In this document: positions 7,610 through 16,187 of the stretch, one piece after another
Numbering within the stretch: the stretch's first letter is position 1
Layout: each line of letters opens with the position of its first letter
DNA from: Bacteroidota bacterium
Lineage (GTDB): Bacteria > Bacteroidota > Bacteroidia > Cytophagales > Cyclobacteriaceae
Direction: 5' to 3'
NCBI GenBank assembly: GCA_023417065.1
Contig: JAEZGH010000089.1
Location: 185,628-249,627, forward strand
DNA length: 64,000 nucleotides
The notes under the pieces: generated by a model
Told to the model about the DNA's origin: nothing
Database searches by the model: none
The model's input: the letters and a program-made list of their open reading frames with translations, nothing else
Translations under genes and position numbers: made by a program

Positions 7610-9493
7610 TCAATACGCTCTGACGAGCTTTCCATCCATATAGTTCACGTACGAGCGGTTGACGACTTTCATACCTCCCGGGGTTGGATAGTCGCCGGTG
7701 AAATACCAGTCGCCGGAATGGTAAGGAATAGCCTTATGGAGGTTTTCAACCGTCTGGAACACCACCTCGAGCTCGGCCTTCATATCGGCGGGGCGGCAGA
7801 TTTCAGCGATTTTTTTTGAGATCTCATCGTCCGTAAACTGATCGTAAAGCTGCTTGACGTAGTTAATCTGGCTCTCGTGGCCGCGGGCGCGAATACATTT
7901 TTCGTACACTTCGCCAAGCAAGTCGTCTTTGCCACGGTCACGAAGCAATGCAATCATGGCCCGGAAGGCGATGAATTCACCCATCTTACTCATGTCAATC
8001 CCATAACAGTCGGGGAATCTGATCTGAGGCGCCGATGATACAACAACAATCTTCTTCGGCTCAAGGCGGTCAAGCATTTTGAGGATGCTTTTCTCAAGCG
8101 TTGTTCCACGCACGATGGAATCGTCGATAACGACGATAGTGTCGACGCCTTTCTTGATTACCTCGTACGTTGTATCATATACATGAGCAACCATTTCATC
8201 GCGGTGTTCGTCGTCGGTGATGAAGGTACGAAGCTTCACATCTTTGAGAACGAGCTTTTCAATCCGGGGACGGAACGAAAGGATATCTTCAAGTGAGTCC
8301 ACCGAAGGCTTCTGGTCGATAACGTGATCTTTCTGTTTGCGGATGAGGTAGTCTTCGATGCCGGCCATCAATCCATAGAATGCGGTTTCTGCTGTATTCG
8401 GAATATAGGAGAAGACAGTATTCTTCAGGTTGAAGTTGATGGCACGAAGTACCTGGGGAACCAGCAACTTGCCGAGTTGTTTACGTTCCTTGTAAATATC
8501 GGGGTCGTTGCCGCGTGAGAAGTAAATGCGCTCGAAGCTGCAGGATTTTTTCTCACCAGACTTGATGATCGGATATTGAGCATAGTCACCGCTCTTCGTG
8601 ATGATGAGCGCGTGTCCCGGATCGATTTCTTCGATTTGGTTGTAATCGATATTGAACGCCGTTTTGATCGCTGGTTTTTCCGATGCAACCACTACAACTT
8701 CATCGTCGGCGTAATAGTACGCAGGGCGAATTCCATTAGGATCGCGAACGACGAAGCTTGAGCCGGACCCGATCAATCCTGCCATGGTGTATCCGCCATC
8801 GAAGTCTTTACACGCGCGTTTGAGTACACGCTGAAGGTCAACTTCGTTTTCGATGATGTCTGATATTTCGCGGTTGGAATATTTGCCTTTGTATTTTTCA
8901 AACAGCGACTGAACCTCTTCGTCAAGGAAGTGGCCGATCTTTTCCATAACGGTAACGGTATCCACTTTTTCCTTTGGATGCTGGCCAAGGTTGACGAGGA
9001 TGTCAAACAGTTCTTCAACGTTTGTCATGTTGAAGTTTCCGGCCATTACGAGGTTACGACTTCTCCAGTTGTTCTGGCGAAGGAAGGGGTGCACATTTTC
9101 AATGCTGTTCTGACCGTGGGTCCCATAACGAAGGTGGCCCAACCAGATCTCTCCGGTGAAGGCCACGTTTTCTTTTAACCACTGTTCGTTTCTGAATTTA
9201 TCCTTCCCTTCCTTCTGCGCCTTTCGGTATTTCTTACTGATTTTTTTGAAGAGATCCGCCACGGGTGCGGGTTTAACAGAGCGATAGCGACTGATATATC
9301 GGCGGCCTGATTCGACATCTATTTTGATATTGGCAACTCCGGCACCATCCTGCCCGCGGTTGTGTTGCTTCTCCATGAGGATATACATCTTGTTCATGGC
9401 GTAAGTCGGGCCGTATTTCTCGATGTAGTAGGAGAGCGGTTTACGGAGGCGAATCATCGCTATTCCGCATTCGTGAAGAATCTGATCACTCAT
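7610..9493 (-). CDS. PurF-like class II glutamine amidotransferase / phosphoribosyltransferase, long form
   Basis: At 627 residues this is about 130 longer than ordinary PurF. The N-terminal Ntn-type glutaminase is present: after an eight-residue leader comes C9 in HECGIAM, the expected nucleophile exposed by processing, followed by QHNRGQDGAG and HLRYGTHG. The C-terminal half has the PRPP loop VVIDDSIVRGTT (residues 454-465) and the SSAPQIRFPDCYGIDM segment. Inserts include about residues 60-110 and a 60-residue C-terminal extension (GDWYFTGDYPTPGG). Ordinary PurF makes 5-phosphoribosylamine from PRPP and glutamine in purine synthesis. Long forms like this occur across Bacteroidota, often alongside a normal purF; whether this one is the housekeeping enzyme or a paralogue cannot be told here. 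Confidence 0.88.
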   Translation of the reverse strand: MSDQILHECGIAMIRLRKPLSYYIEKYGPTYAMNKMYILMEKQHNRGQDGAGVANIKIDVESGRRYISRYRSVKPAPVADLFKKISKKYRKAQKEGKDKFRNEQWLKENVAFTGEIWLGHLRYGTHGQNSIENVHPFLRQNNWRSRNLVMAGNFNMTNVEELFDILVNLGQHPKEKVDTVTVMEKIGHFLDEEVQSLFEKYKGKYSNREISDIIENEVDLQRVLKRACKDFDGGYTMAGLIGSGSSFVVRDPNGIRPAYYYADDEVVVVASEKPAIKTAFNIDYNQIEEIDPGHALIITKSGDYAQYPIIKSGEKKSCSFERIYFSRGNDPDIYKERKQLGKLLVPQVLRAINFNLKNTVFSYIPNTAETAFYGLMAGIEDYLIRKQKDHVIDQKPSVDSLEDILSFRPRIEKLVLKDVKLRTFITDDEHRDEMVAHVYDTTYEVIKKGVDTIVVIDDSIVRGTTLEKSILKMLDRLEPKKIVVVSSAPQIRFPDCYGIDMSKMGEFIAFRAMIALLRDRGKDDLLGEVYEKCIRARGHESQINYVKQLYDQFTDDEISKKIAEICRPADMKAELEVVFQTVENLHKAIPYHSGDWYFTGDYPTPGGMKVVNRSYVNYMDGKLVRAY

Positions 9494-9557
9494 TTTTGGG
9501 TTCCTTACGTTAACGCCTGCCGATTCTCCTGGGGTTGGATGACGGAACCGTTAACCG

Positions 9558-11033
9558 TTAGGGTACAAAGTTAATTTTATTAATCCATCCCATCAACAGC
9601 CCCGGCTTGAAGAAGAGCAGAAGTATCAGGAAAACCAGAATGGCGCCTAAAAGATTTGTTTTTGTGAAATTATTTTCCGCCGGCGCGTCGGTTGCCGGGC
9701 GCACAAACGCGAAATAGGGTATACGGAGGTAATAGAAAAGGGCGACTACCGTGTTTAACAATCCGAAAACAAGAACCCATAACAATAACGACTTCCCTGT
9801 TACACTGTAGCCGTCCCACAAGGCTGAAAAGACAAATAACTTGGCCGTAAACCCTGCCGTTGGAGGAAGTCCCGTCAGTGCAATCATCCCAACGAGCAAA
9901 AATATGGCGGGCCACAAGAATGATTTGCCCGTTCCTGAGTAGTCCGCAATCGTTGTCACTCCAATATTTTCAAATTCCTGCAGGTAAAGGAAGACGAGAA
10001 ATGTGATCAGCAGATAAACACTTGCGTAGAATAAAAAATACTGATATCCGTTCGCGGAGAAGGCCACGACTGCAACCAGGAGGAATCCGGATTGCGCGAT
10101 GGACGAGTATGCCATTAGTCGCTTGACATTTTTCTGCCACAGTGCTGAAAAGTTGCCGACTGTAAGGGTAGCAATGGTAACCACACCAAGGATCAGCTGC
10201 CAGTCAGGGAAACCTCGCATGTTGAGGATGGTGATGAACTTGCATAGAATACCAAATCCTGCAACCTTTGGAACGACGGAAAAGAAAGCAACCACAGGCA
10301 TAGGCGCACCTTCATAAACGTCAGGAACCCAGGGATGCATGGGCGCCGCTGCAACTTTGTAAAGAAACCCCGCGAGGGAGAAGAGTGATGCCGCGAGGAA
10401 GAGGGGCAGGGGTTGTTCGGCGATTCCCTGAACAAATTCAATGGACGTAAACGTCAGCGTGCCTGACATGCCGTACAAGAGTGAAAATCCATAGATCATC
10501 ACTGCAGAGGCAACAGACCCGAAGACGAAGTATTTGAGGCTCCCCTCGGTAGCACTCTTGTCGAATGCGAACGCAGCCAGTACATAAGAACAAATGGAGA
10601 TTAGTTCAAGAGCGATGAGCAACATCAACAGTGATTCGCTCATCACTAACAGATGTGCACCGAGTATCACGGCGAGGATGAGTGCATAGTATTCCGGGAG
10701 GCGTTGTTGTGGTCGCGTACTTAACCACGTCATGATCACAGTTAAGATGCCGCCAAGACTGATGATCAAATTAAGGAAGACAACGAAGTCACCCGTCTTG
10801 ATCACACCGTTGAACAATACGGCAGGCTCGTTTCCGACAGACCACCTTAAAAGTTCCCAGGCGAAAGCAATTCCAGTTACGGCCAGAGCGATCCCATGAA
10901 ACAATCCCGCGTTTCGCCAGAGGAGTCCGACGATAATCAACAGCAGAATTCCTGATGCAAGCATGAGGTCCGGTGCCAGCGCAACTGCGCTCCATCGGAT
11001 TGACTCAAGACTATCCATCAATGAGCTGTTCAC
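9558..11033 (-). CDS. nuoN: NADH-quinone oxidoreductase subunit N
   Basis: This 491-residue protein is one of the three antiporter-like proton-pumping subunits of complex I. It is hydrophobic throughout, with about 14 predicted helices. Family segments include LIALELISICSYVLAAF, AAPMHPWVPDVYEGAP (the broken helix with the conserved Trp-Pro-Asp), KRLMAYSSIAQSG, and a late LTGLPPTAGFTAKLFVF. It is the last gene of the nuoHIJKLMN operon; its start lies 3 bp after the nuoM stop. Confidence 0.97.
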   Translation of the reverse strand: MNSSLMDSLESIRWSAVALAPDLMLASGILLLIIVGLLWRNAGLFHGIALAVTGIAFAWELLRWSVGNEPAVLFNGVIKTGDFVVFLNLIISLGGILTVIMTWLSTRPQQRLPEYYALILAVILGAHLLVMSESLLMLLIALELISICSYVLAAFAFDKSATEGSLKYFVFGSVASAVMIYGFSLLYGMSGTLTFTSIEFVQGIAEQPLPLFLAASLFSLAGFLYKVAAAPMHPWVPDVYEGAPMPVVAFFSVVPKVAGFGILCKFITILNMRGFPDWQLILGVVTIATLTVGNFSALWQKNVKRLMAYSSIAQSGFLLVAVVAFSANGYQYFLFYASVYLLITFLVFLYLQEFENIGVTTIADYSGTGKSFLWPAIFLLVGMIALTGLPPTAGFTAKLFVFSALWDGYSVTGKSLLLWVLVFGLLNTVVALFYYLRIPYFAFVRPATDAPAENNFTKTNLLGAILVFLILLLFFKPGLLMGWINKINFVP

Positions 11034-11036
11034 TTT

Positions 11037-12650
11037 CTAGGGTGTTAAGGTTAACGCCTTTCCGGCAGCAAGAATTATTTCGGTAAACCCTTTTGCGAAA
11101 GGATCGATGTATCGAATCAGAAGTTGGGGAAAAATTCCAAAGCAGAAGGCGGCCAATCCCAGGGGGATGAGCATCAGATATTCACGACGCGTGAGGTCCG
11201 TCAGCTGTTCCGGGAGAATTCTGCCCTTGACGTTAAACGGTCCGAAGAACATCCGCTGTAACGTCCACAGGTAGTATGCCGCCCCGAAGACCAGTCCGCT
11301 TGTTGCAATAATAGCGAGGCTTTCGTGCAACAGGCCGTTTGCGGACGGAGCTCTGAATGCACCGAGGAATACGAGAACCTCTGCGATGAATCCTGAAAAC
11401 CCTGGTAATCCCATGGATGCGAAAAACGCAACGAGAACGAAGCCTGTGTATGCTTTCATCCGTGAGGAAAGTCCCGAGTAGAAATCTATCGTTCTGTTAT
11501 GTGTTCTGTCGTACAAGACGCCCACGATAAGGAACAGCATGGCCGAGATAATACCATGGCTCACCATCTGATAGAGCGCTCCGGTTACGCCTTCCTGCGT
11601 AAGTGAGGCAAGTCCGAGGAGGACGAAACCCATATGCGAAACGGAAGAATATGCGATGAGGCGTTTAAGGTCTTTGCTTGCCATCGCATTCAATGCACCG
11701 TAAACGATTGAGACCACGCCGATGATTCCGATGAACGTGCTGAAGTACATGGCAGCCTCAGGAAAAATCGGGAAGGCTATACGTGCCAGGCCATATCCGC
11801 CGATCTTAAGGAGGATGGCAGCCAGAATTACTGAAACAGGTGTGGGGGCTTCCACGTGTGCGTCGGGGAGCCATGTGTGCAGCGGAGCAGCGGGTAGTTT
11901 GATTGCAAAGCCAAGGAAGAGCAAAAGGAACGCCCATTGGCGCGCATTAAAGACACCGAGTTGCCAGCTGTTGTTGGGATCCAGTACTGCATTTGAAATG
12001 AAGTGTGAAGGATCCTGCATGTTCAGCATGTTGAAGCTGTGAACGAGTTGTCCGGCCGGATTTCCTTCGTGCACGGAGATGTACAGACCGATCATGACGA
12101 TCAGGATGAAGACGGATCCAAGTAACGTATACAGGAAGAATTTTATGGAAGCATATTCTCTGCGCGCGCCGCCCCAGATGGCAATGAGGAAGAACATGGG
12201 CAGCAGCATGAATTCGAAGAACAGGTAGAACAGCAGCATGTCCAACGCTGTAAAACTTCCTATGATTGATGCGTTGAGGACTAACAGCAGGGTGAAGTAT
12301 CCCTTTACACTTGTATCAATCGTCCAGGAGGAAATGGTTGTCAGCAGCAGTACGAAAACAGAGAGGCCGATGAGGGGATAGCTCAATCCGTCCATTCCGA
12401 CGAAGTATTCTGCTTTCAGTACACCCCATGAACCCAGATCAAGGGTAATCCATGGTTGCTTTTCGATGAACTGCATACCTCCGTCCGGAGCGTATAGCGA
12501 AACCGAAAAGATGAAAAGGAAAAGTTGAACGATGTTAACGGCCAGGGTAAGGTAACGGAATGAATTTGCCGCACGTGCTGGAATTATCAAACCCGCCAGG
12601 GCCGCCACAAGTGGAATGAAGATAAGTAAGGAGATCAGATAATGCTGCAT
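11037..12650 (-). CDS. nuoM: NADH-quinone oxidoreductase subunit M
   Basis: Antiporter-like membrane subunit of complex I, 537 residues. Key segments are the transmembrane Glu/Lys region in FYLFFEFMLLPMFFLIAIWG, LPAAPLHTWLPDAHVEAPTPVSV (proton-channel broken helix with Lys before it), KRLIAYSSVSHMGFV, and MGLPGFSGFIAEVLVFLG. It lies 33 bp downstream of nuoL in the same operon. The N-terminal start MQHYLISLLIF leads straight into the first helix, so the ATG at 12650 is good. Confidence 0.97.
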   Translation of the reverse strand: MQHYLISLLIFIPLVAALAGLIIPARAANSFRYLTLAVNIVQLFLFIFSVSLYAPDGGMQFIEKQPWITLDLGSWGVLKAEYFVGMDGLSYPLIGLSVFVLLLTTISSWTIDTSVKGYFTLLLVLNASIIGSFTALDMLLFYLFFEFMLLPMFFLIAIWGGARREYASIKFFLYTLLGSVFILIVMIGLYISVHEGNPAGQLVHSFNMLNMQDPSHFISNAVLDPNNSWQLGVFNARQWAFLLLFLGFAIKLPAAPLHTWLPDAHVEAPTPVSVILAAILLKIGGYGLARIAFPIFPEAAMYFSTFIGIIGVVSIVYGALNAMASKDLKRLIAYSSVSHMGFVLLGLASLTQEGVTGALYQMVSHGIISAMLFLIVGVLYDRTHNRTIDFYSGLSSRMKAYTGFVLVAFFASMGLPGFSGFIAEVLVFLGAFRAPSANGLLHESLAIIATSGLVFGAAYYLWTLQRMFFGPFNVKGRILPEQLTDLTRREYLMLIPLGLAAFCFGIFPQLLIRYIDPFAKGFTEIILAAGKALTLTP

Positions 12651-12683
12651 TTACTTATGCGTTGAGGCGGATTCGCAGGTTTC

Positions 12684-14618
12684 CTAAATAAGCGACCAAA
12701 TTAGAAAAATAATTATTGTAAAGAGGGCCCAAAATACATAAAGCTGAATTTTTCCGCCCTGGAATGACCGGGTAAATGACCCTGCCAGTCGCGACAACGA
12801 AGCAGTGCCGTTTACAACGCCATCGATGATAGCGGTATCAAACCATCCCGCAAGGTGAGCGATAATTACCTGTCCATAAGCGAAGATGTGAATTGACCGG
12901 TCGATGATCTTTTTATCGATGAATGTAGTGGTCCGGGCTACGAACAATGTAGGAACAACCACAAAGACCTGGTAAAACTTATCGATGTAAAGGGCATGGA
13001 AAAACACGTCTGCGTGGAGGCTTTGATTTCGCCTGAACAGCGTCCATGCAGCAAGCAAACCCAGGAGTACCCATCCGATGGAAAAGATTGTGAGTGTCGT
13101 CGAATGATGCGGACCTGCCTGGAGGAGCCATCCGGAGGGGTTGAACGGATTCCATGACACGATCAGCCAGAGCGAAGCTCCGGCCAACAACACTAAAGGT
13201 GCACGCATAATCGGTGGCGGTTCATGCACGGTAAGATTAAGCGTCGCATTTTCAGCCCCGAAGAAGGTTCGTGCTACGAATCGGAAGATGTAAATTATCG
13301 TGAGGAAGGAGACTAGGAAGGCCAGCACAAAGATGATCCATCGGCCGTTGAGCGAATCGCCTTTCCAGTGGAGCAACGCACTGAATATGGCTTCTTTCGA
13401 AAGGAAGCCGGAGAAGAAAGGTATTCCGGCAAGAGATGCACCACTTATTATGGCAGCGAGTGTTGTAAGCGGGAGTTTTTTTCTGAGGCCGCCCAGGTTC
13501 CTGATATCCTGAACGTCGAAATGAACGTGAGAATGATGCTGCGTCTGATGCAAAGCATGTATTACAGAACCTGCACATAGGAAAAGACACGCTTTGAAGA
13601 ATGCGTGTGTGAAGAGGTGCAGCATCACTACTTCAGGTGCACCGGCACCAATCGCTGTGACCATCAGTCCAAGTTGAGAGATCGTCGAGTAGGCGAGGAT
13701 TTTTTTGATATCGGTTTGCGACAGCGCTGCAAAGGCTCCTATCAGCGCGGTGATTATTCCGATGATGGCGACCACGGCCAATGCAACAGGAGAGAAGATT
13801 ACAAAGACACGCGTTAAGAGGTATACGCCTGCTGCAACCATGGTGGCAGCGTGAATGAGTGCGCTTACGGGCGTCGGGCCTTCCATTGCATCGGGAAGCC
13901 ACGAGAACAGCGGGAACTGTGCAGACTTACCCATTACACCACAGAAGATACAAAGGGCAGCCCAGGTGCTCCATCCTGTTCCCATCTGATCCAGCTCTAC
14001 AATCGAGAACGTTCCTGTTGCACTCCAGATGATCATGAGGCCGATCAGGAACCCTGCGTCGCCCACGCGATTCATCAGGAATGCTTTCTTTGCAGCTGCC
14101 GATGCAGAAGGTTTGTGATTCCAATGGCCGATGAGCATATAGGATGAAAATCCCACAAGCTCCCAGAAGACGAATATCAAGAACAGGTTATCGGCCAGTA
14201 CAATGCCAAACATAGCGAATGTAAACAGGCCGAGGATTCCGAAGTAGCGTTTTGCCGCCGGATCGCCAGCCATGTAGCCCACGCTGAAGAGATGAACGAG
14301 GAAGGAGATAACACCGACGACCAGAAACATCAGGACCGTTGTATTATTTATGAGGGTCCCTGCCTTGAATGTAAAGTCTCCTACGGAAAACCATTCGAAT
14401 GTTTGTACGGAGGGAGGCGCATCCCACAATCGGATGAACACTACGGCGGCCAGGGCAGCCGTTACCAGCAGGAGGAGTGGCGCCATCAATGAGACGATCC
14501 ATGAATAGCGCTCGGACACAGTCATGCTGATCACAAATGACAGCAGTGGCAGCAGCGCAGCAACGGCAAGGCTGGTGTCAAAGAAAGTGGTGTCATTCAG
14601 GTTAACCGCTTCCATCAT
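12684..14618 (-). CDS. nuoL: NADH-quinone oxidoreductase subunit L
   Basis: At 644 residues this is the distal antiporter-like subunit, with the family's C-terminal extension containing the long lateral helix (region after residue 500, ending in a helix-rich YVFWALFTIIIFLIWSLI). Conserved features are NLFLIFVFWELVGFSSYMLIG, QFPLFSWLPDAMEGPTPVSALIHAATMV, KKILAYSTISQLGLM, and GIPFFSGFLSKEAI. Two adjacent ATG codons open the gene at 14618 and 14615; the first overlaps the nuoK stop by 4 bp (ATGA), so translation is coupled. Confidence 0.97.
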   Translation of the reverse strand: MMEAVNLNDTTFFDTSLAVAALLPLLSFVISMTVSERYSWIVSLMAPLLLLVTAALAAVVFIRLWDAPPSVQTFEWFSVGDFTFKAGTLINNTTVLMFLVVGVISFLVHLFSVGYMAGDPAAKRYFGILGLFTFAMFGIVLADNLFLIFVFWELVGFSSYMLIGHWNHKPSASAAAKKAFLMNRVGDAGFLIGLMIIWSATGTFSIVELDQMGTGWSTWAALCIFCGVMGKSAQFPLFSWLPDAMEGPTPVSALIHAATMVAAGVYLLTRVFVIFSPVALAVVAIIGIITALIGAFAALSQTDIKKILAYSTISQLGLMVTAIGAGAPEVVMLHLFTHAFFKACLFLCAGSVIHALHQTQHHSHVHFDVQDIRNLGGLRKKLPLTTLAAIISGASLAGIPFFSGFLSKEAIFSALLHWKGDSLNGRWIIFVLAFLVSFLTIIYIFRFVARTFFGAENATLNLTVHEPPPIMRAPLVLLAGASLWLIVSWNPFNPSGWLLQAGPHHSTTLTIFSIGWVLLGLLAAWTLFRRNQSLHADVFFHALYIDKFYQVFVVVPTLFVARTTTFIDKKIIDRSIHIFAYGQVIIAHLAGWFDTAIIDGVVNGTASLSRLAGSFTRSFQGGKIQLYVFWALFTIIIFLIWSLI

Positions 14619-14923
14619 CGCTCTTTTAGTTCATCCACCTGGTCGGGGATGGCTGTATGGTAGTTTCGATATACGCTCAAGACAATTGCCAGACCGACGG
14701 CGGCCTCGCATACGGCCACGACGATCACGAAGAGTGCAAAGATCTGCCCGTCAAGATTTTCAGGATATAACCGGTTAAAGGCGACGAGGTTCACATTCGC
14801 GGCATTTAACATCAGCTCAATGCCGAGCAAAACCATGATCGTGTTGCGTTTGATAACGATCACGAAAAGGCCGATGCAAAACAGGGCGGCGCCAAGCAGG
14901 AGCAGATGTTGGAGATTGTGCAT
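14615..14923 (-). CDS. nuoK: NADH-quinone oxidoreductase subunit K
   Basis: A 102-residue, three-helix subunit of complex I. It carries the essential membrane glutamates in IMVLLGIELMLNAANVNLVAFNR and in FVIVVAVCEAAVGLAIVLSVYR. It sits 1 bp after nuoJ and overlaps nuoL by 4 bp. Length and motifs match the family exactly. Confidence 0.97.
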   Translation of the reverse strand: MHNLQHLLLLGAALFCIGLFVIVIKRNTIMVLLGIELMLNAANVNLVAFNRLYPENLDGQIFALFVIVVAVCEAAVGLAIVLSVYRNYHTAIPDQVDELKER

Positions 14924-14924
14924 A

Positions 14925-15437
14925 CTATGAAACGCGTGGTTTATGTGACGCGATTACAGCTGCGCCGATCAGTGCCATCAGCAACAGAATTCCGGCAACT
15001 TCAAATACCAGGACGTAGTCGGTGAGGATATCCATCCCGATAGCGCTGATGGTATCGGCGTGCGTATCAATAGGTGTGGCATTGGGAAGTTCTTCAGGAA
15101 ACTCACGGATCACAGCGGCAAGTGCACCCAGCATCAGTGAAGCCAGCAGGAAGCCTGAAAAGATATTCTTGTGCTGTACGCGAAGGGGAACCTGTCCCAG
15201 TCTTGCGGTAAGCATGATTCCAAAGATGATTACTACGAGGATCCCGCCCGCATAGACCAGTATTTGCGTAACTGCTACGAATTCTGCGAAAGCGAGAACG
15301 TAAAGGGCGGCGACAGATAGCAGGCAAACCACCAGCCAGAGCGTTGCGCGAAGCAGATTCCGGCTCAGCAACACCCCCACGGCGGCAGCTCCTGCCAATC
15401 CAATAAATGCGTAGGTGATAACTTGAAGGACGTTCAT
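14925..15437 (-). CDS. nuoJ: NADH-quinone oxidoreductase subunit J
   Basis: A 170-residue membrane subunit with five predicted helices. The conserved third-helix region reads AEFVAVTQILVYAGGILVVIIFGIML, including the flexible GG and pi-bulge area seen in complex I. Its start overlaps the nuoI stop by 4 bp. It lies in operon order between nuoI and nuoK. Confidence 0.97.
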   Translation of the reverse strand: MNVLQVITYAFIGLAGAAAVGVLLSRNLLRATLWLVVCLLSVAALYVLAFAEFVAVTQILVYAGGILVVIIFGIMLTARLGQVPLRVQHKNIFSGFLLASLMLGALAAVIREFPEELPNATPIDTHADTISAIGMDILTDYVLVFEVAGILLLMALIGAAVIASHKPRVS

Positions 15438-16129
15438 GACGAAGGTGGAGGTCCGGAAGGTTTGATCTTAGGCCTGAAAACAGGTTTAGCCCCTGGCTTT
15501 GCGGGAGCTGCCGGTTTTGGAGCCTCTGCATTTTCCGGTCGAACAGCAGGTTCGGCTTTCGCAGCCTGTTTTGCTAACTGGAATATGTCGTACTCTTTTT
15601 TCTTTTCCTGAATTTCCTGTTCAGTCATTTCCGAAAACGCGAAATTGTGATCCTTCATGTCGAGAACACTGAAGTCAAACACCTTGGTCATCGTAAGACA
15701 TTCAGTTGGGCACACTACCGTGCACAGACCACAAAAACAGCATTTTCCTATATCGATATCAAATTTAGCGGCATAGATCCTTTTGGGGGTACCATCAGAC
15801 GTTTTGCCGTATTCTTCAACGGCTTTGACAGGTTCAATGGTAATGCAATCTACCGGGCAGATCTTCGCGCACTTGTCGCAGACGATGCAGTCGTCGATTT
15901 CATTGTGAAGGCGATACCGCCCGTTGTCAGGGATCGGCTGCATCTCATGAGGAAACTGAACCGTGTTTATACCTTCCGTGTGATCAAAATATCCAGGGTT
16001 GGAAATATGAACAGGTTTACGGCTTCTAATTGCCTTAAAGAGGTGAACAAGTGTAAGGCGAAGACCATCCCAGAGCGTGGCTATGCCATAACGGATATTT
16101 TGCCAGTATGTGAGTGTCTTTCCTTCCAT
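15434..16129 (-). CDS. nuoI: NADH-quinone oxidoreductase subunit I (8Fe ferredoxin-type), with Pro/Ala-rich tail
   Basis: This carries the two 4Fe-4S clusters N6a and N6b that pass electrons toward quinone. Both binding motifs are intact: CIVCDKCAKICP and CCFCGLCTVVCP. The core matches the family, but after about residue 175 the protein continues with some 50 residues rich in Pro, Ala and Lys (PKPAAPAKPGAKPVFRPK), ending PSGPPPSS. That tail is not part of the conserved fold and is probably disordered. The gene starts 58 bp after the TPR-histidine kinase gene, the widest gap in this operon. Confidence 0.95.
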   Translation of the reverse strand: MEGKTLTYWQNIRYGIATLWDGLRLTLVHLFKAIRSRKPVHISNPGYFDHTEGINTVQFPHEMQPIPDNGRYRLHNEIDDCIVCDKCAKICPVDCITIEPVKAVEEYGKTSDGTPKRIYAAKFDIDIGKCCFCGLCTVVCPTECLTMTKVFDFSVLDMKDHNFAFSEMTEQEIQEKKKEYDIFQLAKQAAKAEPAVRPENAEAPKPAAPAKPGAKPVFRPKIKPSGPPPSS

Positions 16130-16187
16130 TCTTGGTTGAACAAAAATAGAATAGAAATAGATCAGGGAAAGTATTTACCCTCAAATC